A stretch of 64,000 nucleotides of DNA from NCBI GenBank assembly GCA_047967505.1, contig CM106540.1; one strand, given 5' to 3'. A model generated the notes under the pieces. That model saw only the letters and a program-made list of their open reading frames with translations, did not search any database and was not told the DNA's origin. Of the stretch, positions 22,151 through 33,522 are shown piece after piece; the stretch's first letter is position 1; each line of letters begins with the position of its first letter. Both the position numbers and the translations under genes were made by a program. Origin of the DNA: Dipteris shenzhenensis. Taxonomy: Eukaryota; Polypodiophyta; Polypodiopsida; Gleicheniales.

Positions 22151-23888
22151 TCACGCATCCCGTCTTCCCTTCACATTTTCATTCTTTTTAATTGGGAGAC
22201 CTATTTCATTATATCCATAGTTTTGAACTTGTACTAGTGATGCTTGGGGTAAGAGAAATAAGCAAGTTATTAGAATTAGCATTGCAAAACCTCTTTGAAA
22301 TGAAGATGGAAGGCTCATACAAAAATTTATGTAGGTGATTCCCCTCGTGTTTGTAAGACGATTAAGGCTCATACAGAAATTTATGTAGGTGATTCCCCTC
22401 GTGTTTGTAAGACGCTTAACCACAGAGACTGCAATCTTGGGTTGGTCTTGAAGTCCAAGCCTCTTTATGTTATCAGTGATGACAAACCTGGCGCTTGCCA
22501 GCTTACGCTTGCTCATGTCCATCCCTGCGTGAGGGACACTCCCATTAAACGAACCTACGTACTCTGCACAATTCAGTGGCGTGTTTGCAATTGCATCCGG
22601 TAGATTGATGAACACTGCGAGATGGGTCTTCGTCTTCATCGCCAATTTAATGTTCTGCAGCACCAGCACCTCTTGCACTTCCTCCTCCCTGGCCACCCGG
22701 CCTAAGCCCAACCACAGCTTGTCTCCCGGCACTGGCTCGTACATGATCCCTAGCTGCTTCAAACAATCTTTCGCATGCACCTTCACCAGCTGAGCTTTCT
22801 CATCGTTAAAAACGTACTCGGAATTGAGGAAATCCGGATCAGTGTGGTCCTAATAGCCGAGCGATTTCCAGACGCTCCACATCCGATCCACGTTCAAATG
22901 ATGCCTGAAAGAGATGGGATCTCTCCCAAGAGGAGTATAGATTGCCCATATCTTCGTTGTTTGCATTTTTGGGATCTCCCGTGCACGCGTGAACGCCAGT
23001 GTGAGGAGCGCTCTCCAAGCTACCTTGCGCGCTCGAGTTGTTCAGGCCTCTGCAGTGTGTAGCAATTCAAAGTGGATTAGCTCACAATCTCGCTTTTTCT
23101 TTACAGCACACATAACGCGAATACGCTAAGGAATTATATAGAGTCCATTCTCAAGGGCGCTCACTCCTGCAGGGGTGCCGTTCCCATGAAGCTACTGGGA
23201 GTCTTAGCCTGAACCACAGAGGTATACATGACGCTCAGGTTGTCCTTGATGATCTGATCGTTCGACAGAGTGGATTCGGTTGACGACTCTGACAAAGTAA
23301 CTAGCACCGGAGGAAGGTGATTTTGATTGCGGTTGGCATCATAGTGCCCCGAGTATTTTTGGCTTTGCAAGAACATCGATGGCATGACATTTCCACCGTA
23401 CTTTTGGTCATCCCAATTCCAAAAGGAAGAGTGAAGTTGGAGTCTCCAATCAAGCTGCCAAGTATTTTCTCGTGGAAGTAGAGGTACCAACGATGCCAGG
23501 GAAAGAAGGTCCATGAAAAATGGATCTGTATATCTGCGGTGGTTTTTGGAATTCAGAAGGCACAGTAAACGTCTGCCTGCTGCTTGAAGCTTCGGGGGTC
23601 GGAGGTGGGCAATGCTTTCATGAGCGTATAAGCTTTGTTGTATTTCCCCATGTAGGCTTCATCTACCTTGTGAGCAGGCCTCCTGACTCTAGGTGGCAAA
23701 GAAGGGGTGGGCTTGAAAAGGACCGCGGCCGTTAAGGATACTGGCACGCAGCAATTCACGGGAAGGGAAGAAGAGACAGTTGCCGGCATACATTTGCTGA
23801 GATCGGGAGGTACAGTAGACGTAACCAGGGCTAGGGGCGGGGCTCCCGATAGAAAAATGGGGAGGCTGGCTGCACAATTAGCTGCCAT
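22151..23888 (-). pseudogene. Polyphenol oxidase (tyrosinase-type) pseudogene
   Basis: Plant polyphenol oxidases are plastid type-3 copper enzymes that oxidise o-diphenols to quinones. In minus direction I see: PPDLSKCMPA and LPVNCCVPVS; RVRRPAHKVDEAYMGKYN; the CuA region [36 protein letters not shown]; the CuB region HTGVHAWTG and HHLNVDRMWSVWKSL; and the C-terminal PPO1_KFDV-type domain (CAEYVGSFNGSVPHAG, RFVITDNIKRLGL). Lesions: the first CuA His position reads Tyr (VYCAF); in-frame TGA at 23553-23555; loss of about eight codons after it; one-base deletion near 23415-23425 (PFWNWD broken); stop at 22850-22852; shifted frames around CuB; and a 54 bp tandem duplication. The transit peptide may lie at 23889-24145 in other frames. 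Confidence 0.88.
22311..22418 (-). repeat. 54 bp tandem duplication inside the polyphenol oxidase
   Basis: Two units start AGGCTCATAC(A/A)(A/G)AAATTTA at 22311 and 22365. The 54 bp period keeps frame and doubles an 18-residue segment (RLTNTRGITYINFCMSLN). Confidence 0.92.
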
Positions 23889-24392
23889 GAGCTGGCGTCT
23901 GTGAAGGAGACTGGAAGTAACATCTTCTTGTGCGAGCTGCTGATTACAGGACAGGAGGATTTCTTTATGAGGCCATCATTATCGCCATTGCCTGTTTGGG
24001 AGAGAGGGCCGGCAGTTCTATGAGGAATAGCCAAAGCTGCAGCAAAAGTGAGGCCGGTGGGGCTTGAGAGCAGAAGAGGGGCATTCGTGTGACAAAGAAG
24101 ATGGAGAGGAGCTGCAGATGGGAAGGAGCTTATACAAGGAGCCAACGAAGTTAGCTATGGCTGCTCCCACCACGTCCTCCTTCACTTCTGAGCTTGATAG
24201 TGATATCAGTCGTACTTGGTCGAAGAACCCATAGCAACAACTGCCTATATATTGGGACCTTAACACTCGAATGCCATGTTCAAATGGGTCCCCATGCAAC
24301 GAAAAAGCATAGGACCTCACCAGAAAATCATCACGCCCAAATGAAGCAAGAAAATCATCACGCCCAAATGAAGCAGTACCAGGCCCACTCTT

Positions 24393-24570
24393 CATAGAAA
24401 ACATTTTTCTCAACAAATCACAAAACTTGGGGTTTCAAAAAATTTTCCTGAGAATTTGCCGATTTTTTACTTAAAATATAACTGAATTGCCTAAAATTTT
24501 GCAAATTTTACAAAATTGAGAAAATATTTTATACGGGTGGAAATGAAAATGTTGCAGGTTCATTGTATAT
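24393..24570. repeat. Dispersed AT-rich repeat, copy 1
   Basis: CTTCATAGAAAACA, AAATCACAAAA, GGGTTTCAAAA, TGAGAATT, CCTAAAATTTTG and GAAAATG-TGC blocks recur in the same order at 28434-28660 just upstream of the P450. There is no coding capacity. Confidence 0.6.
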
Positions 24571-25071
24571 AGTTTGCAGGTCTTATATTGAACACTGACG
24601 AGGCCTCGTGTAGGACAGAGTTTACTCACCAAAGCCATGATTCATGGTTGTCAGTGCTCAGTAGCTAAACAATTTGTTCGTCAGAGCTTGAACATGTTGT
24701 TTAATATACGACGTGGGTGAGGTGGGTTGCTACGAGGTGCCCTCAAACACACCTTGGCCGATTGAGCTAGAAACTCTGTTAGCCGGAGCTGAGGAATGCA
24801 AGGTGGGTTGGAACACTAGGATGAAGATAGTTGATCAATTGGGAAATATGGATTCCATGTGGAATAAGATAAGAACTCGAATGTTGGATGAAGATCATTG
24901 ATCAATTGGTAAATATCGATTCCATGGGGACCGGCTCTTATCAAATTTCCATCCCATGGGACCAGCTCTTATCCTATTCCCATCCCACCATGTGATGTCA
25001 TTCAAGAGGTTGTGGAATTTCATTTAGATTGCATTTTGGTTGTTCACGTGGAGAAATGATAATTGTCCACT
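24571..25071. other. Spacer, nothing recognised
   Basis: A 62-codon frame (24713-24901) lacks motifs; no gene seen. Confidence 0.3.
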
Positions 25072-25190
25072 CCAAAAGTGGGATCCATAGCAAATATTGA
25101 CAAAAGTGAGGTCCAAAAGTGGGGTCCATAGCAAATATTGACAAAAGTGAGGTCCAAAAGTGGGATCCATAGCAAATATCGACAATAGTT
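25072..25190. repeat. 41 bp tandem repeat, almost three units
   Basis: Units begin CCAAAAGTGGG(A/G)TCCATAGC at 25072, 25113 and 25154 (period 41). The third is partial, with ATTG to ATCG and AAAAG to AATAG changes. Confidence 0.9.
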
Positions 25191-25426
25191 TCACTTTCAT
25201 TATAGCTTTATATTGACACCATACAATCCAAATTCTCATAAAAGAGGATTTGGTTTGTACAAACCAACATGTACTCGAGAACTCAAGTTGTCCATAACTA
25301 GTTAATGGACCAATGTCGAATGAGCTCTACCGACTAGTTAATAGACAACTATAGAAAAAAGGAATTGGTAGGAGCTTGTGTTGAGAGATATGGTGCCATG
25401 AGCACATAGATTAAAGGACAAAGGTA

Positions 25427-25774
25427 TGTGATAAGGAATGTATTAAAGTAGCCACCCTAGGATGTGGATTACATGATGTGGAGATGTGGATTGAGGATAT
25501 CCACAAGGAGAGATGTGGATGAGAGGATCCCACATGGTTTGACTATTCTAAAGGCTCTCTCTATATAAAGAAGCCTATCATGTATTGTTGAACACACATT
25601 GCAATAGAAGAATGCAAATTCACTCAAGATTCTGTTTATGAGTCCAAGCTAATCTATCTTGGAACCTAATTGACTTGAGGTACATGTCATGAACATTCTC
25701 TTCATCATGTCTCCACACAGGTTCCATCCACCTTAGAGTGCTCTATAGATCCCGAGGCACACATGTTTTTAACA
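25427..25774 (+). repeat. Possible solo or orphan LTR
   Basis: A 348 bp segment begins TGTGATAAGG and ends TTTTTAACA (TG...CA). It contains CTCTATATAAAGAAGCC (TATA box) near 25558-25574 and a plausible R/U5. It is followed by GCTTGGTGCTCAT, only loosely like a primer site. No partner LTR lies in the window. Confidence 0.42.
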
Positions 25775-26639
25775 GCTTGGTGCTCATAAATCGAGATAAA
25801 GCCTAGCTTTGAAGAAGAGCAAGTGGAGTTATAGCTTGTAGGCATATGTGTTTTTCTATGTGTTTCCCCCTTAAAGGCCTTGGATTTATTGCAAGGTAAG
25901 TCAAGATATCACGTGATAATTTGCCAAATTACCATGCAATATCTCAAGTTATCACACGATAACCAAGTGTGGCTTATCTTGAATTAAAAACATCGCTATA
26001 TTAGCTTTTTAAATGACTCTTTGAGTTGAAACACATTTAAATTGAATTAAAACAAGATTAAAACATAGACTTAACTCCAATAATGATTTAAATCCCCTAT
26101 AAGTCATTGAGAGTAGAATGCTAGCATGCATATGTTTACTAAGTGGTGTTTCCTAAGCATGGACAATGTGTAACTAATTAAATCTTACAAAGGATGCATG
26201 CCATCACTTCATCCACAAGGTAAAAACTTAGAGGTTACTTTTGCTTGTGTATGAGTAAATTCTTATATATGCACTAATATACTATTTTTACATTCATGTA
26301 CATAAATCATTTTTGTTACACACAAATTTGCAATTAAAGAACTCATCATATCATTTTTGGCAAGAAAACCTTATGTGAATTTAAACATTTAAGGCTTAGG
26401 CATAGTTTCTACTCTTCTTATCTACTCGAGTTGCTGCTCAAGGACAAATAATCCAAGAAATATCTTCTCCTTTATCTTTATTCATAAAAAGCTTTAGTTT
26501 TGCACTGTTGAGTGATGTTAAAAATGTCATTCTAACAAGGGTTGAAATACAATGCAAACATGTCACAATTACTAGTGATGAAGTTGGACTCTTATACTTT
26601 GATATTAATAGTAGTCAATTGTCTAGTGAGGAGTCCATT
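25775..26639. other. AT-rich spacer
   Basis: No gene. A segment of about 75 bp at 26336-26410 is repeated at 27824-27900 (see findings). Confidence 0.35.
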
Positions 26640-27600
26640 GTAGAGGTAGGTTAAGTCGTATAAAATGTAAGGCAATGGCTCCTTGATTTGTAAATGGCTT
26701 CCTCAAATTTTTTGCAGCCGTTCCCTATGGATAGAGATAGAGATTATCAAGTTCTTCCCAGAGAAAGGTAAAGCTAGAGGAGTGGGGAAGTGGGATGGGC
26801 TGTCATGGTATCATTGACTTTTCTTAGGTTTTTCGGTTTCAATGTATGGGTCAGACTTGGTTGCAGGTCTAGTAGCTACATGGAAAGAGGGAATTTCCTG
26901 TCTAGAGTGGAAAGGGCATCAGGGCCTAAGAGGTGACGTGAGTCTTAGGGAGGGCATTTGGTGAGGAAAACCGCCTTTAGAGCCGAACCATGCGGTCTAC
27001 ATGATATAGTGAGGGCACAAAACTTGTTCAAGAAAGGCATAAGAGTGTGGGAGGATATTTGGGTTGGGAAATCAGCTTCCTAGATGTTCATCGACCAAAT
27101 TGAGAGGCAGGTGAAATTGAGCGTAGGAGAAAGTGATATGATGTAGGTGGTGCTCAAGAGGATCCCCAAGGAGTGGCCCTCAAACATTATAATTTTTGAG
27201 TTGTAGAAAGAGGACCAATGGTGCTAGGGAAAAACCATCTCAGGAAATCACATCTAGATGCATCTATCGTTGTCTCCTACAAGAAACCCCTCTCTTTCAG
27301 AACTTGAACAGAAAATGGCCACTGAGAAGAGGTGAGGTTTGGTGGCACCAATGCCTTCTACACATTTGGAAGAGTTGTGTGCTTGGGAAGGCTCGGTTCC
27401 TTCTTTGAAAGGTTATGCATCAATGGGTTCTTATTCATGCCAAGCGAGCTTAACGTCTTTTGGTATCCCCAATCTGCCCTATGAGTAATAGGGCAATGGA
27501 ACATATAAGACATCTTCTTTGGCACTGCCAAACCGCCCATGAACTCTGGAGAAAAGTAGAGCGTGCAATCCATGAATTGAGGTTGATGGCCAAATTGTAT
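26640..27600 (+). pseudogene. LINE 3' pol remnant with zinc-binding RT domain
   Basis: The + strand reads KKGIRVWEDIWVGKSAS, then VWWHQCLLHIWKSCVLGKAR, and AMEHIRHLLWHCQTAHELWR. This is the zf-RVT block typical of plant L1-type LINEs (W..L...K...F.W......R...C..C....E...HLL..C..A..LW). There are several stops and no start. It is flanked by the duplicated 75 bp segment at 26336 and 27824. Confidence 0.75.
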
Positions 27601-28433
27601 CTAGCCTCCAACTAGAGGCTAGTTCTTTTAGGTGAAGCTGTCGTGGTGTTTAAAGGTGATGTAATTGTTGACCATGAGGTTGCTGTTCTATTTCAGGTGG
27701 GTTCTAACCTCAAAGAATCCAATGGTCAATAGAAACCTCATACTTGTGGTGGCCCACTTGAGGATCTAGTCTGCTTTTAGTGTGGGCCATGGGCGTGTGG
27801 GCCCTTTTTTGATGGGTCTGACCAAAGAGCTCATCATATCATATCTGGAAACAAAACCTTATGTGAATTTTAAACATGTAAGGCTTAGGCATGGTGTCTA
27901 TGGGTTGTCAATTTGTGTTGGAGAGATTGTATTAATGCATGTTTATGCATTTAATCTTTTGATACCACTTTTAAATTTGGTATGGTAAGAAATGAAAGTT
28001 ATATACATCATTAAAAACACTGATGGCAAATAAAAAATTGTGTGCAGCAATAATTCAACATTTAGAGCCGTCCTCTAGCTGCAGTTGTAGCCATCTTATT
28101 GAAGTGGACATTTAACTCTGATTGTGATGGTGTTTTATAAAATGTCAGTCTCTTGTGTGACACACTCTAAAGCACTTATAAGTTTTCCTATCGATCTGCA
28201 AGCCAATCTATAGGCATCAATCTCTCTCTCTCTCTTGATCTGTAGCTCTAATAGCGTAGGCCTCGGGTGCCACCTCAACTTGTGAGGCCAATTTTTGTAA
28301 GGTCTAACCTTTTTTGAGAGATTGATCACCTATCAGCATTTTTTAAAATTATTATTATTATTTTTTTTTCGAGCAATGAGGCCAACAAGATAGGTCTAGT
28401 GTACAAGACTCTTGGGGTTGGGCTAGAGGGAGT
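27601..28433. other. Spacer, nothing recognised
   Basis: Contains the second 75 bp repeat copy (27824-27900), a (CT)n run near 28219-28237 and a T-rich run near 28345-28370. No gene. Confidence 0.35.
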
Positions 28434-28660
28434 GTTCATAGAAAACAATTTTTTTAAGAAATCACAAAAGTTGGGTTTCAAAATTTTACTTGAGAATTCA
28501 CCTAAAATTTTGAAGACGTTACAAAAGTGAGAAACAAGGTGAATGATAACAAATAATTCATAAGGCTGCCATTCTCTTCTTCTTGAACGGCGTTCATTTA
28601 AGACCTAGGCCAAAAACATTTTAAAGATGAAAATGCAAATGCTACAGCTCATTATAACAA
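28434..28660. repeat. Dispersed AT-rich repeat, copy 2 (P450 upstream region)
   Basis: Matches 24393-24570 in order and orientation (TTCATAGAAAACA, AAATCACAAAA, GGGTTTCAAAA, TGAGAATT, CCTAAAATTTTG, GATGAAAATG). It ends about 150 bases before the P450 start codon, so it may form part of that promoter. Confidence 0.6.
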
Positions 28661-28805
28661 AGTGTGACTGCTCTGACCCTACGCATCAGCGTGATCCCAT
28701 TAACGTGCAGCGCTATCAATTCTACCACCGACTCAAATTTAAATCTACACTCCCCCATTTCTTTTCCTCTCCACTTCTTCTGCATCTCATCTCGCTTGCT
28801 CAGCT

Positions 28806-30455
28806 ATGGCTTTTGCTCTCCTTCCCATCGCCATGGCCGCCTCTCTCTTCCTTGCCACCTTGCTTTTACTCTCTATTTTCTCTCGTGATTCAAAGCTCCC
28901 TCCAGGCCCTCGCCCTTGGCCGTTCCTCGGTAACCTGCCCTTCATCCTCGCTAACGCCGCTTCTACTCCTCGCGCCTTCGCTCGCCTCGCCTGCCAATAT
29001 GGACCTCTCTATTACTTGCGCATTGGCTCTGTCCCCGCTGTGGTCGTATCTTCCGCCGCCGTTGCTAAAGAGTTCTTGCAAACGCACGATAAGAACTTCT
29101 CGGACCGCCCACATTATGGAATGGTTGACGCCTTACTGTATGGGCAGGGGAATGGTCTTGTTTTCACTAACTACGGCCCTCGATGGAGAGAACTCCGGAA
29201 GCTTTGCACCCTGGAGCTTTTCACCCAGAAGCGGGTCCAAGCATATGAACACGTCAGGCATGAGGAGGTGACCGCTTTGATCCGGTACGTCGAGCGAGAG
29301 TCTAGGGCAGGAAAACAATATGTGGAGGTAAAACAATGTGTGGGCATGGTGGCTTTGAACGTTATGATGCGTCTGGTGCTCTCGAGAAGGATGGTAGACT
29401 GGGACACTGGAGCCGGGAACGAGTTCCATGGCGTGGCCTTGGAAGCATTCCGCAACATAAACACTGTGTTGATAGGAGACTTCTTTCCGCTCCTAGGATG
29501 GCTTGATGCGAAGACTAAGCGTGTCATGCGTGGGATTCACCAGCGCTTCGATAAACCCCTGAATGAGATCGTGGAGGAGCGTTTGAGGAGGGAAGAAGGC
29601 AATACTTCAACGCACGACCTCCTGGATGTCATGTTGGCTCAAACGGAGGAGCGAGACAAAGAAACGCTCGACTCCCTCAAGTCACTAGTGGTGGTAATGA
29701 GCTGTGCATTTGAGTGTGTGAACTAAGTGTCTTATTCTTTATTTTTTGTTTTCTGATATTTGGATACGTTGCCTACTAGCATGACAAAAGAGAATACTCA
29801 TACTGTTCTCCTTTGGTTTGGGCAATTGCTTCACTCTTCACATCAGGAACTGTTTGGTGCTGCGATGGATACAACCAGCATCACTGCTGAATGGACCATG
29901 GCAGAATTGATACGACATCCAAAGGATCTAGAGAAGGTCAGGGGAGAGATCAACATGGTATTGGCAGGTGAGAATAGATTAGTGCAAGAGTCCGACCTAC
30001 CTCATCTTACGTACTTGCAAGCTGTTTTGAAAGAATCGATGCGGCTCCATCCAGCTGTCCCAATCATTGTGCCTCATGCATCACATGAGGCTTGTGAGGT
30101 AGGAGGCTACAAAATTCCCGCAAGGACAATCTTGTATGTGAATGTATGGGCAATAGGGAGGGATGAGAAATTCTGGGAGAAACCAGAGGAGTTTATGCCT
30201 ATGAGGTTTATGAATAGTAATGTGGACGTGAGAGGACTTAACTACGAGCTACTACCATTTGGGTCCGGGAGACGAAGCTGCCCAGGCATGCTCTTAGCCC
30301 TACAAGTGTTGCCATTGGTGGTGGCCAATTTAGTACATTGTTTCAATTGGAGAGTGGACGGGGAGGTGGACATCTCAGAGGTTATGACTGGCAATTTTCC
30401 AATGGTAGTTCCTCTTCGTGCATTCCCCACATCTAGAAACCCCTTACTACTTTAA
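28806..30455 (+). CDS. A-type (CYP71-clan) cytochrome P450, two exons
   Basis: Exons are 28806-29693 and 29847-30455, 498 residues, with a phase-0 intron (donor GTAATG, acceptor CATCAG) in the place usual for A-type plant P450s. It is an ER-anchored haem monooxygenase: hydrophobic anchor at residues 4-26, PPGPRPWP hinge at 32-39, I-helix AAMDTTS near 301-307 (Ala where Gly is usual), ExxR as KESMRLHP (Glu359, Arg362), and haem loop PFGSGRRSCPG with Cys441. The PERF motif reads PMRF. RKLCTLELF and the KVR-like context resemble the CYP98/CYP75 phenylpropanoid and flavonoid hydroxylases, but I cannot assign a subfamily or substrate. I chose ATG 28806 because it leads directly into the anchor. 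No lesions. Confidence 0.93.
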
Positions 30456-32830
30456 CCTCCATTTAACATGGGCTAGTGTCTACATGGTATGCTTGCCCTT
30501 ATGTAAGCATTTCTTATAGATAGTGGTATTGCACTCGCTTAGCCCATTTGATGTGGAGTAAATAAAGTTTGACTCCATAATCTTTTGCTACATGTAAAAG
30601 GTGCTTATTGTATATATTTTTGGCCTACTTTTATTTTGAGGGTTTTTTAAAATTTTGGTCTTCTTTGAAAAGTGAAGGAAATGTGCCATATTTTATTGTG
30701 GCTTTTAGAAACTGGAAGTTGAATGTGGCACAAAATTATGAAACACATTTATTCATAGCTCCTTAGAGGGGACAACTCTCCTCACGTATAGTCACTCATA
30801 CATACACCCCCCCCCCCCTTTTAGTTATGATATAGTTACAATGGCATTCCTCTCCAAATTATTGCCAGTTAGCCAAGCATTACATCAAGACCCAACCAAC
30901 ACTTGGCATGGCACCTCGCACATGTTATTATGTGCAATGGAAATATAAGCATCGGGCATGCCCAACATGTTAGTCATGTGCGAATGGAAATGTCATGCTT
31001 GTAGATGGTTTGGTGTCAATTTCTAATGTATTTGGAAGCTTTCTAGTTGTAGTTGAAGGCATACAATGCATGGAGGACATTAGCCGATTGGCATAAGTCA
31101 AGGTGGATGAGATAAAACTTTGCACAACTCTCAATGAAGACTTGTCATATGGGCATGGCAACCTACGAGTGTCCACAGAGTTTGCAATACATGTCAGATA
31201 TCTCCATTAAGTCTTCAATTGCGACATTCTAAAGAGAGGAGAGGGTTTTAGACACTTAGGTCCCCTACTATTTAAGAAACACATTGTGAGTGAAGAATAG
31301 AAGATAACTTACTCAAATAAAGAAGATGAAAGATCTAATTAGATAATTTAGGGAAATTTAAATTCCTAGCTTGATAATATTTTGATAAATTTCAGCCTTC
31401 TTCCATGAAAAACTAGAGAAATAGGCGAAAGCAACTACATAATTATTCACAAAATCATGTAATATTAACTATGTTCTCCCTTGATAATTGCATTGTAAGA
31501 TAAACCATGCAATATTGTGCTAAAAAACTTGAACATTTCATTGTGAAATCAAACATTATTAAATTCTCACTTTGTAGTATTTCTAGGGAGATTCAAACAG
31601 CACCATTCCTCCATAATAGTTTGCATGGAGCTCCATAATAGTTTGCATGGAGAATGGTTTTGAAGATAGTCTTTGAAACATCTTGGAATTTATGGAGTGA
31701 GAATCATCTCATGTACCTTGGTGGTATTCATAAACACCTTTAATAATAGCTCTTATATCCTAATCATGCAAAAAATAAACCATTCTAGTCAAAAAAGCCT
31801 ATGTCTATTTATTGCAGTCCCACATAAGTGTTGGCCACGATTTTATTGTGGACTCTCGGAACTCCATATTGTACATACGCAAGAAAAATAAATCAAGTCA
31901 AGAATTACAATTGTCAAATCAAAATAATTTTGCAACTCATTAATCAAAATACTTGCATACAGGAGCACGGATAAGGTACAAAAATTGATAGATGTAATCT
32001 CCATTTTTCCCACAAAAAAAAGTGTGCCATCCTACATGCTCTTCATATCCCAAGGAGCACACAAAGATCCTTTGTGGTCCATAGGAGTCTGCAACTCGTC
32101 GAGGAACAATACGATAATATCCTTGGTGCATGTATCCCCCAAAAACACTTTAATACATAGTTGAAATAAGTCTCACTTACTACAAAAAAATAAAGTGACA
32201 AAAGCGGTAGTTTATTCACCCAAGGTAAGATGCCATCTCCAGTAAAAGTACTACTTTGACTATCATCTTAACATATGCTTAACTCCTCTAATATCCAAGA
32301 TTGACAATAGTCTCATAATAGTAGGGTTGGTTCCATCATTGATAAATATAAGAAATTTCCACGATGAATATTTGTCAGTTATTGTGATAACCATAGGTTT
32401 GGACCATAAAATGATTGTGGATGCATGTTGTTGGTGTGTATATTTGCTCTTTAAGATCGCTTTTGACTTAAAATAAGTCCCATGAGATGCAACTACACTA
32501 ATGGAGCATGAACTATTGTCTTATGATTCTCATATATAGGGGTTATAAAGGTCACCACACTATTGTTCACATCATCTTCAATCATGATGATGCTCGCAAG
32601 TGATCACATGTTCATGTAATCATTTATTGTTCATGATTATTAGACATGATCATATGTACCATGCGATCATGTCACATGCAATCACGACAAACAATAGTAT
32701 TACTATTGTCTAATAAATCCCACACTCTAATAATTTGGATGCGAAGCACATACATCAAGGAAATTTAGAAATGCTTGTCTAATATAATTATTTTTATGAA
32801 TATACAAATGCTTTAGGGGAGAATTGGGGT
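30456..32830. other. P450 3' region and long AT-rich spacer
   Basis: No gene seen. Contains a run of about 13 C near 30808-30820, a 22 bp tandem duplication near 31609-31652 (CTCCATAATAGTTTGCATGG), and short palindromic GATCATG/CATGATC words at 32580-32690. Its right end is the insertion site of the large transposon. Confidence 0.4.
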
Positions 32831-32838
32831 CTCAAAAG
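32831..32838. repeat. Target-site duplication, left
   Basis: CTCAAAAG, matching CTCATAAG at 44587-44594 in 7 of 8 positions. An 8 bp duplication is known for hAT, P and KDZ/Zisupton-type transposons. Confidence 0.72.
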
Positions 32839-32871
32839 GCATTAGGAAAAAAGGGAGCTCATTTTGGGGCC
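32839..32871 (+). repeat. Left terminal inverted repeat of the large transposon
   Basis: Starts GCATTAGGAAAAAAGGGAGC and ends CTCATTTTGGGGCC. Matches the reverse complement of 44554-44586 at 30 of 33 positions; mismatches are at repeat positions 1, 9 and 19. Confidence 0.9.
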
Positions 32872-33522
32872 TTTTACGGTTTGGAAAAATAAGCTCTCAA
32901 CCAATCAATAGAAGGCCAACGTAACGTTGAAAATTCACGAAAATAAGAGAAAATAGAAAAAAGAAACAATACTTTATGTAAGTACAAGCGTGCTACATTA
33001 ATGAGGAGATTGGTTTTTTATTCGTAGAAGATCTTTGGACAAGAAGATAGAATCTAAACTGACATTTTATCTGATAAGATCCTTCCCGCTTCCACCTTCC
33101 TTTGAATTTTCAAATGTTGTGCCGCCTTTTGTGCGAAAGGTCTACCATTCTACACCATTGCCTCATTGTGCAACTGCCTTCCTTTTCCAAAACTGCTCCC
33201 TTGATCCTGTTTGGCGTAGAGTAAGATGTTTCTCGTCAACTGTCTGTTTGCCCACTTTCTCTTTCTTGAAACTTCAAATTGTTATCTTAGTTACATTACT
33301 TTGCTATTGTTACAGATTCAGAAAATCTCCATGGTGAACCAAAACCACGGCCGTTCTTGTGCAAGACGCTCTGTGGATGATAATGCTACGAAGGCATAAT
33401 TATACCAAACATCCTTACCCCGTCGACCTGCTTCTTCTATTTCGTCGGTAGAGAATTCAAGTACAGTCAAAACAGAAGGAACTTGGGAAAGGTTTAGTGT
33501 TTCGAAAGGAGCATGGGTGCTC

